Source of the DNA: Methanocella_A sp963792125
GTDB taxonomy: Archaea > Halobacteriota > Methanocellia > Methanocellales > Methanocellaceae
Assembly: GCA_963792125.1 (NCBI GenBank)
Contig: CAWBVA010000002.1
Coordinates: 140,139 to 204,138 of the forward strand
Direction of reading: 5' to 3'
DNA length: 64,000 nt
This document shows, in pieces, positions 57,369 to 64,000 of this stretch. Numbering within the stretch: the first letter of the stretch is position 1; every line of letters starts with the position of its first letter. A model generated the notes under the pieces. The model made no database searches. It was given only the letters and a program-made list of their open reading frames with translations, and was not told the origin of the DNA. Position numbers and translations under genes: made by a program.

Positions 57369-58808
57369 CTATCCTTTAGCCACTGCAAGCGGCACGAGCC
57401 TGGCGACTTTCTTCGAGATGCCAAGCTGGTCGACGACGTCGACGACCGCGTCGATGTCCTTGTAGACCTCGGGCGCCTCTTCTGCGATGGCCCTGACGTT
57501 CGGCGCCTTGACTACGATGCCGCGGGCTGCCAGCTCTTTCTGGATTTCCGCGCCACGTACGTCTCTCAGCGCGGCGCTGCGGCTCATGACACGCCCTGCG
57601 CCATGGCAGGTGCTGCCGAAGGTCATCTCCATGGCCTTCTGCGTCCCTGCGAGCACGTATGAAGCGCTGCCCATGCTGCCCGGGATGATCACCGGCTGGC
57701 CTATGTCACGGTAGCAGGCCGTTACTTCCTGTCGGCCAGGCCCGAAAGCCCGTGTGGCGCCTTTCCGGTGCACGCAGAGCATCTTCTTCGTGCCGTCGAC
57801 GTCGTGCTCCTCGTACTTGGCCACGTTATGGGCGACGTCGTAGACCAGGTCCATCTTCATGTCACAGCTAAAATATTTGCAGAATGCCTGCCGTACCCAG
57901 TGAGCGATGATGTGCCGGTTCGCCCAGGCATAATTAGCCCCTGCCGCCATGGCCCCGAAGTAGTCCTGCGCCTCTTTCGAGGACAGTGGCGCGCATGCCA
58001 GCTGTCGATCGTATAATTTGATGCCATATTTCATCGATGCCTGCTCCAGGACACGCACATAGTCGGTACAAATCTGGTGGCCGGCGCCCCGGGACCCGCA
58101 GTGGATCATGACTGTGACCTGGCCTTCCTCCAGCCCGAACGCCTTCGCAGCAACCGGGTCGTATATCTTTTCGACGACCTGGATCTCGAGGAAATGGTTA
58201 CCGCTTCCCAGTGTGCCAAGCTGTGGCTTGCCGCGGGCACGTGCCTTCTGGCTGACCCTGGATGCGTCGGCGCCCTTCATTTCGCCGTTCTCCTCGCAGT
58301 GCTCGAGGTCGGCTTTCACGCCGTAGCCGTTCTCGACCGCCCATCTCGCACCGTGGTTGAAGACCTCGGTGAGCACAGCGTCGTTCACCCGCAGCTTCGA
58401 GGACTCCGAGCCTACGCCTGAAGGGACTTCCCGGTACAATAGCTCGATGATCGAGTCTGTCTTTCCGAGGACATCTTCCCGGCGCAGTTCCGATCGCAAC
58501 AGCCGTACGCCGCAGTTGATATCGAAGCCGACGCCGCCGGGGCTGATCACGCCCTGCTCCATGTCGAAGGCGGCGACGCCACCGATGGGGAACCCGTAGC
58601 CGATGTGGACGTCCGGCATGGCCATGGCGTACTTCTGTATGCCGGGGAGAGTGGCCATGTTCGCCACCTGCTCGATCGCGCCGCCCTCCAGGCCCTGGAT
58701 GAGCCGGTCGGACAGGAAAATCCTCCCTGGCACGTTCATGCCCGGCTTTGCAGTCTTCGGCACCTCGTAGATGCATTCGCTGACCTTTGTAACGTTAAGA
58801 TTCGCCAT
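57369..58808 (-). CDS. rtcB: RNA-splicing ligase RtcB
   Basis: GTP- and Mn-dependent ligase that joins 2',3'-cyclic phosphate and 5'-OH RNA ends, needed for tRNA exon ligation. The 479-aa length and intact frame fit. Motifs: PDVHIGYGFPIGGVAAFD, GGVGFDINCGVR (Mn-binding Cys near residue 98), VMIHCGSRGAGHQ (His), YVLAGTQKAMEMTFGSTCHG and AGRVMSRSAA, which includes the guanylated His in TCHGAGR. No intein. It starts 11 bases after the archease gene on the same strand, its known activator. Confidence 0.96.
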   Translation of the reverse strand: MANLNVTKVSECIYEVPKTAKPGMNVPGRIFLSDRLIQGLEGGAIEQVANMATLPGIQKYAMAMPDVHIGYGFPIGGVAAFDMEQGVISPGGVGFDINCGVRLLRSELRREDVLGKTDSIIELLYREVPSGVGSESSKLRVNDAVLTEVFNHGARWAVENGYGVKADLEHCEENGEMKGADASRVSQKARARGKPQLGTLGSGNHFLEIQVVEKIYDPVAAKAFGLEEGQVTVMIHCGSRGAGHQICTDYVRVLEQASMKYGIKLYDRQLACAPLSSKEAQDYFGAMAAGANYAWANRHIIAHWVRQAFCKYFSCDMKMDLVYDVAHNVAKYEEHDVDGTKKMLCVHRKGATRAFGPGRQEVTACYRDIGQPVIIPGSMGSASYVLAGTQKAMEMTFGSTCHGAGRVMSRSAALRDVRGAEIQKELAARGIVVKAPNVRAIAEEAPEVYKDIDAVVDVVDQLGISKKVARLVPLAVAKG

Positions 58809-58819
58809 GATCGACAGCC

Positions 58820-59238
58820 TCAGATGTCCAGTAATACTTGGGTCTCATAGATATTATTCCTTTTTTCCACACGCAGGTCATGGTACGTGACCGCCTTGAT
58901 GTGCAGCGATACCTCGTGGGCCGGACCCGCCTTTTCGCCGCAGGCCCTGCCCTGCAGCCGGTATTCGCCGTCTTTAGTGATCTTCACCTCAAACCGTGAG
59001 AAGACGAGATAATCGACCTCGGACATGGTACAGCAGCTCGGAAAGCCAGTCGTACAACAGGTTTTCCTATTGTACTGGCTGTCAGGCTGATGTCACGGGA
59101 TTCGGAAGCATGGACCTTCGCCGGGTCCACCACGAGGCCGCACATAGCCCTGGCCGCATTGACAAAAGCCTCGTCCAGCGTACGCCCGTATGCAATGAAT
59201 TCAGCGTCTGCCGTGTGCTCGAGGTACTTAAAATCCAT
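58820..59238 (-). pseudogene. archease, RtcB activator, frameshifted
   Basis: Archease accelerates RtcB guanylylation. MDFKYLEHTADAEFIAYGRT is the family N-terminus with the metal-binding HTAD. The frame changes near 59073, where STIENLLYDWLSELLYHV is expected, and returns at VDYLVFSRFEVKITKDGEYR. The end reads EKRNNIYETQVLLDI. Restoring two indels gives about 139 aa, the usual length. The operon position with rtcB supports the call. Confidence 0.85.
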
Positions 59239-59280
59239 GAATTATACCTGCATCAATGTAGATGACCGAGTATAAAAGAA

Positions 59281-59514
59281 TTAGTACAAATAGGTCATGA
59301 GCATACTGTCGTCGACTTCGTCGATATACCTCGCCTGCGTGGCAGAGACGTACAGGAAGTGATCTCCGACAGGTATCTTGATATCGTTGGGCTTGGGGCG
59401 CTTGATGGCGGTAGGCAGCAGGATGGCGCCGCCGCAGGACGTGCACACCCTGTAGTCCCGCTTCTGCTCTATGATGAAACTGACTATTTTATCGCTTATT
59501 CGCAAGCTCTTCAA
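59281..59514 (-). CDS. small zinc-knuckle-like protein
   Basis: About 77 aa. I chose a TTG start at 59514 because GGTGATC lies 2-8 bases upstream; an earlier TTG at 59538 is possible. It reads LKSLRISDKIVSFIIEQKRD, YRVCTSCGGAILLPTAIKRP and ends VDDSMLMTYLY. One CxxC pair. The protein resembles archaeal small CxxC proteins of unknown role. It lies just upstream of archease-rtcB on the same strand. Confidence 0.55.
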   Translation of the reverse strand: MKSLRISDKIVSFIIEQKRDYRVCTSCGGAILLPTAIKRPKPNDIKIPVGDHFLYVSATQARYIDEVDDSMLMTYLY

Positions 59515-59748
59515 ATGATCACCGCCATCGGGTAACAACAGAATAACGCTGTTCTAAAATAAACTTGTCGGCAGGTAGGGCAGTCGCTTTTTATACAGGG
59601 CCTTTTAATAATTGAAATGCCATGAATTGCCCCGCTATCGCCCGAAAGGTATCTTACAGACGGCCGTCGCAATAATACTTTCAACAAGCTATCGATCATG
59701 GCTTATAACATGTGTGACCATATTTGTCAATGCGTGAGGCATGCCGGA

Positions 59749-61833
59749 ATGATCGACAGGAAATTATTACACGATACGCTGGAGCAGCATTTTGGCTACA
59801 AGACCTTCCGGCCGTTCCAGGAAGAGATCATCACCGACATTTCCGGGGGACGCGACGTTCTCGCAATCATCGCCACAGGCGGAGGCAAATCCCTCTGCTA
59901 TCAGCTCCCTGCCCTCCTGTCGGGCGGAGTCACTATTGTCGTATCCCCGCTGATATCGCTGATGAAAGACCAGGTCGACGACCTGCTGGCCAACGGGATA
60001 TCCGCAGCCACGCTTAACAGCTCGATGAGCCTCCACGAGATCCGATCGATAGAGCGGGACTTGCTGGCCGGGGTCATCCGTGTGCTTTACATATCCCCGG
60101 AAAAGGTCACGCAGGAGACGTTTTTACAGTTCCTGGAAAAGCTGAACGTGAAACTGATCGCCGTGGACGAGGCCCATTGCATTTCGATGTGGGGCCACCA
60201 GTTCAGGCCGGAGTACAGGAAATTATCGATGCTTAAAGCCCGTTTCCCGGGAATCCCTATGATAGCCCTGACAGCTTCGGCAATCCCTGAGGTCAGGGAG
60301 GATATCGTCAGCCAGCTGAAGCTGGTTTCCCCGAAAAGGTACGTGGGCAGCTTTAACAGGAAGAACCTGTCTTACGAGATCAAGCCAAAAAATGCCACTA
60401 TCTCGCAGATCGTCGGCTATATCTGCAACCACAGGAGAATGTCTGGCATCATTTATTGCCTGCAGAGGCGGACTACGGAAGAGATCGCCGAAAAGCTGCA
60501 GAAGGTCGGGATAAAGGCGCTCCCGTATCACGCGGACTTATCGGACTCGGTCCGCTCGTCGACCCAGGAAAGGTTCGTAAAGGACAACGTGGACGTCATC
60601 TGTGCGACCGTCGCCTTCGGGATGGGCATCGACAAGCCGGACGTCCGGTTTGTCATCCACTACGACATGCCCAAATCCCTGGAGTCCTATTACCAGGAGA
60701 CCGGCCGTGCCGGGAGAGACGGCGAACCAAGCGACTGTATCCTGTTCTATTCGGCTGCCGACGCCATGAAGCTTAAAAGCCTGATCGAGCGTGAGTACGA
60801 TGACGACAGGCTCAATAACATCGCGCTGCAGAAATGGCGCTCCATGATGGACTATTGCGAGACTCGCCTGTGCCGGAGGGCCTATCTGCTTAACTATTTC
60901 GGGGAGCAGTATGACAAGCCTGCCTGCGGCGGCTGTGACAATTGCCTGCACCCGAGAGACACGATCAACGGAAACGAGATCGCCAGGAAGATTGTCACCT
61001 GCATATCGAACCTCAGGGGCAAGTTCGGTGTCAACCACATTGCCGACATCATCTGCGGCTCGACCAGCAAGAAAATACTGGAGTATGGCCACAACCAGAA
61101 CCCGGCCTACAATAGCGGAAAACCGTATACGAAAACGCAGTGGATCATTTTTACCAAAGAGCTGGTCCGGATGGGGTATCTCTCCATCGCCGGGGACAAA
61201 TACCCGGTCGTCGTGCTTAATGAGAAATGCATGGAGATTATCGACAATACCGCCCGGATAAGCCTGACAAAACCGGTAGACGAGCCGGTCACGGCGACAC
61301 CGAAGGCCGATGACAGGTACGATACCAGGATGTTCCAGGTATTGAGGGACGTCAGGAAAAGGATTGCCGATGCTAACGGCTGGCCGCCTTATGTCGTTTT
61401 CCATGATACCGCATTAAAGGAGATGGCCAGGACATATCCCTGCACCGATCAGGAATTCGCGGGCATTCCCGGGGTGGGCAGAAAGAAGCTGGAGAACTTC
61501 GGCGGCGAATTTATCGCCGCTATCAGAGAGTATGTCGACGCCGAAGGCATAAAAAAGACAGATCGCCCGGCTAAAGTAAATCCGGCCATTGTAAACAACG
61601 GACGGGAAGAAATCGCATTCCGCACATATGAAACCGCAGTAAAGCCGGGAACAGTAAAGCCACTATCAGTACAACCACTATCGGTACAGCCAGACGAGAA
61701 ATCACTCGAAGATGCGTATGAGCTGCAAAAGCGCATTGATCAATTGAGCAGTGACCTTGAGGATGCGAAGCGATCGCTCGACGACATCATGAAAAAGATA
61801 AAGTCCGGAGAGACAGCGAAACCCGGTCAATGA
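59749..61833 (+). CDS. recQ: RecQ family ATP-dependent DNA helicase
   Basis: 3'-5' DNA helicase of about 694 aa, intact. Motif 0 FGYKTFRPFQEEII, Walker A ATGGGKSLCYQLPAL, motif II AVDEAHCISMWGHQFRPEY, motif III ALTASAIPEV, motif VI YYQETGRAGRDGEPSDCIL. The zinc-binding RQC region follows (CETRLCRRAYLLNYFGE, CGGCDNC), then an HRDC domain (VFHDTALKEMARTYP, GIPGVGRKKLENFG) and a coiled C-terminus after a short repeat PLSVQPLSVQP. I chose ATG 59749 (MIDRKLLHDTLEQHF) because the upstream 17 codons have poor coding character and GTGAGG precedes it. Full RecQ proteins are patchy in archaea. Confidence 0.92.
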   Translation: MIDRKLLHDTLEQHFGYKTFRPFQEEIITDISGGRDVLAIIATGGGKSLCYQLPALLSGGVTIVVSPLISLMKDQVDDLLANGISAATLNSSMSLHEIRSIERDLLAGVIRVLYISPEKVTQETFLQFLEKLNVKLIAVDEAHCISMWGHQFRPEYRKLSMLKARFPGIPMIALTASAIPEVREDIVSQLKLVSPKRYVGSFNRKNLSYEIKPKNATISQIVGYICNHRRMSGIIYCLQRRTTEEIAEKLQKVGIKALPYHADLSDSVRSSTQERFVKDNVDVICATVAFGMGIDKPDVRFVIHYDMPKSLESYYQETGRAGRDGEPSDCILFYSAADAMKLKSLIEREYDDDRLNNIALQKWRSMMDYCETRLCRRAYLLNYFGEQYDKPACGGCDNCLHPRDTINGNEIARKIVTCISNLRGKFGVNHIADIICGSTSKKILEYGHNQNPAYNSGKPYTKTQWIIFTKELVRMGYLSIAGDKYPVVVLNEKCMEIIDNTARISLTKPVDEPVTATPKADDRYDTRMFQVLRDVRKRIADANGWPPYVVFHDTALKEMARTYPCTDQEFAGIPGVGRKKLENFGGEFIAAIREYVDAEGIKKTDRPAKVNPAIVNNGREEIAFRTYETAVKPGTVKPLSVQPLSVQPDEKSLEDAYELQKRIDQLSSDLEDAKRSLDDIMKKIKSGETAKPGQ

Positions 61834-61992
61834 CCTGACGAGAAAGACTTCCTGTTCGATAGTACTTACCATCGGGCCCTTTTAGCCCGGATTAGCCTTT
61901 CGCCGGGTAACATTAGTTAAATTAATTATTACTGCCCGGATTCAATCGATCGGTCTTTATTTTGCATATTGCGGGGAGAACAAATATTAATA

Positions 61993-62003
61993 CTTATAAA
62001 AGC
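61993..62003 (+). promoter_or_regulatory. TATA-like element before the HEAT-repeat gene
   Basis: ACTTATAAAAG lies about 80 bases before the start, in an AT-rich stretch (61915-62005) after the RecQ stop. Confidence 0.4.
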
Positions 62004-62080
62004 AACTATACAAAGCGGTATAGCCGTCAGCCGATAGCGACGAGGCGGCCGTATCCTTACGTTCATTGTGTGGTGATGAT

Positions 62081-64000
62081 GTGGCGGAATATCCAAGTGC
62101 GAGCTGGAACCAGCAGAGATTGAACGAAGCCCTCAAGAGCACCGACCTGTTGACCAGGATCGGCGCCATCCGGGCCGTACAGGAAGCCCCGAAGGACGAG
62201 TATGTGCAGGCCCTGTGCGAGACGCTGGACGATCCTGACCGGCTGGTGCGCACCAATGCAGCTATAGCGCTGGGCAAGGCGAAAAGCCCGCAGGCCGTCA
62301 TACCGCTGATCCGCCATGCTGTCTCCGACCCGGACGCAGAGGTGCAGTCCTACGCGCTCTGGGCTTACCGCCAGATCGACTATGCCAAAGCCTCACCACA
62401 GCTTGTCGAACTGCTGATATCCAGCGACAACCTGGCCATGGTCCGGTTCGCGGCCAACGAGATCAGGCAGAAGACCGACCTGAAGGCCATCGAGATGATC
62501 ATCCAGCGTTTCCAGAGCCGACAGCTCTACACCTGGAACGACCTGGACTTGAAAGCCATTAATGCACTCTACGAGATCGGCAACATCACCGTCGAGCCGC
62601 TGGTTAAAAGCCTGGACGACCAGGACGTCAGGGTGCAGGTCAACGCCATCTACGCGCTCGGCCGCATAGGCGACGACAGGGCGGTCGCGCCGCTGATAGC
62701 CCACATTGCGCCGGCGAACGTCGAAATACGGTCGAGGATCAGCGATGCGCTGATCAAGATCGGACGGTGGTCGATTCCCGAGCTGCTAAAGATGCTCGAG
62801 AGCAACGACAGGGACATCAGGTGGATAGCAGCCTATACGCTTGGCAACATCGGCGAGGACGCCGAGGCACCGCTACTGAAGGCCCTGCAGGCACGGGGCG
62901 AAAAGTCTGCCGAGGATATCATTTTTGCGCTGGGCAAGGCCGGCGGCAAGAGCTCGTTTGCACCGCTGTACGCGATCTACGGGACGACGAAGGACGACAG
63001 CGTCAGGGCATGGTCCACCATCAGCCTGGCAAACCTGGCAGCCCGCGTCTACAAGGACGTAGAGGGCAGCACACAGACAGGGCAGTTCATGGACACGCTG
63101 GGCGAACAGCTCAAGCCGCACATGCTGCTGGACAGCGAGACACTGATGTCGCTGGGCAAGATTTACATCGCCAGATCGCTGGCTGTTCCCAGGGAGCAGT
63201 TTACAGGCAACGCCACGGTCGCAGTCAAGTGCTTCGACCTCTCGCTCATCGAGCGGGAAAACATGCTGGCGCGGGCCTACAGGCTCTTCTTCAGCTCATA
63301 CCTGAAGCTGATGACCTCCAAGTCGCCGGAGATCATGAACTATATCGAGAAGGACTTCGCCGACCTGAAGAAGGACGCGGAGAAAGCGGAGCACAAGAAA
63401 GAGATCATGCTCCTGACGAAGGACATACTGGCAGTGCTGCGCAGCGCCTACCAGGACCGAAACTTCAATTTCGCATGGCAGTTCAAGGACTATGCCGAAC
63501 TGTGCATGTCCATAGAGCGATTCCTGCCAGAGGAGACGCTGCCGAAAGAAGAGGCGAAGAGGCTAGCCAGAAAGAGATCGCCAGCTGCACTCCGACCTGG
63601 AGATCGCGCAGGGCAAGATCACCACGCTGATCGAGCGCCTCGGGGCTGCCGGCGACGATGACGCCACGGCACAGGCGCTGCGGCTCTCCACCGAGATGGC
63701 CAAGATCGATACTGGAGCTTACAGCGATTACCGCATCGCCGAGTCCTGCCTGCGCAACATCACGGCCAGGATGAAAGTATCCGCCGAAGAAAAGTCCGAC
63801 CTTTACTACAAGATCCTGATGATCGGCAAGAACGGCCTGCCGCAGGTCGAGTCGTGGTCGACCAGATGCTGAAGAGCTTGAACATTCCGGCCCCCGAAGA
63901 GAAGATGCCAGTGGCGGAGCCCGTAATAGAGAAGCCCGCCGCAAAGCGGTCGCACCTTGTCGACTACATCATCATCGCGATACTCGTCATCCTGGTAGTG
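62081..64000 (+). CDS. HEAT-repeat membrane protein, partial and frameshifted
   Basis: GTG at 62081 has GGTGATG 4-10 bases upstream, better than the TTG at 62066. The first 290 residues are PBS-lyase-type HEAT repeats of about 31 aa, for example DPDRLVRTNAAIALGKAKSP, DQDVRVQVNAIYALGRIGDD and SNDRDIRWIAAYTLGNIGED. A helical region follows. Shifts near 63570 and 63855 are bridged by LHSDLEIAQGKITTLIERLG and VVDQMLKSLNIPAPEEK. The last codons read LVDYIIIAILVILVV, a C-terminal membrane helix cut by the window end. Such repeats mediate protein binding; the partner is unknown. Confidence 0.78.

Overview
The window reads as euryarchaeal DNA, most likely a methanogen of the Methanocella/Methanomicrobia type. 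This is inferred from gene content and is not proven. The signs are TATA-box promoters with very short leaders, an archease-RtcB pair, a single-domain KaiC-like ATPase, a TIGR00269-type tRNA thiolation enzyme, a TBP fragment, PT-rich secreted proteins, and histidine kinases sharing the H-box core GHDIRNMN. A bacterial-type GrpE-DnaK-DnaJ operon is usual in this group. Layout: 0.3-4 kb holds the minus-strand grpE-dnaK-dnaJ heat-shock operon. 4-15.5 kb holds small metabolic, redox and envelope genes (KaiC-like ATPase, hotdog thioesterase, hemerythrin, Cys-cluster proteins, ferritin-like protein, DUF504, DUF1328, a secreted zinc phospholipase-like protein with a lipoprotein). 15.7-32 kb is a patchwork of relics and signalling genes: a TBP fragment, an AbiE-like nucleotidyltransferase/regulator pair with a duplicated operator, CheY-like receivers, PAS histidine kinases, a KaiB remnant and a multicopper oxidase fragment. 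32-48 kb is the main discovery. 48-53 kb holds a transporter and a GC-rich DUF4331/DyP-peroxidase locus that looks horizontally acquired. 53-64 kb returns to ordinary genome: tRNA thiolation enzyme, FecR-like protein, tandem HhH paralogs, RtcB-archease, RecQ and a HEAT-repeat membrane protein cut by the window end. The main discovery is a roughly 15.95-kb element (31990-47939) that I interpret as a casposon, a self-synthesising transposon using a Cas1 homolog as integrase. It has about 120-bp imperfect terminal inverted repeats and a perfect 15-bp direct repeat (CTATATTTTGATGGG) outside both ends. The right end abuts the 3' end of a tRNA-Ile-like gene, the kind of site casposons use. Inside are a solo cas1 with a C-terminal helix-turn-helix and no cas2, effector genes or repeat array; a family B DNA polymerase; an HNH protein; a Cys-containing small protein; a type I restriction-modification cargo (hsdR, eroded hsdS, hsdM); and two PIN-domain proteins next to the two termini. 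Several of these genes become visible only when reading frames are joined across single-base frameshifts. At least three more degenerate copies of the terminal repeat or its tRNA target lie elsewhere in the window, so the locus has been hit repeatedly. A caution applies throughout: single-base frameshifts are very common, including in dnaK, archease and the tRNA thiolase. Catalytic motifs usually survive across them, which points to indel errors in the sequence as much as to real decay. Broken genes are given as whole regions, with approximate frameshift positions.
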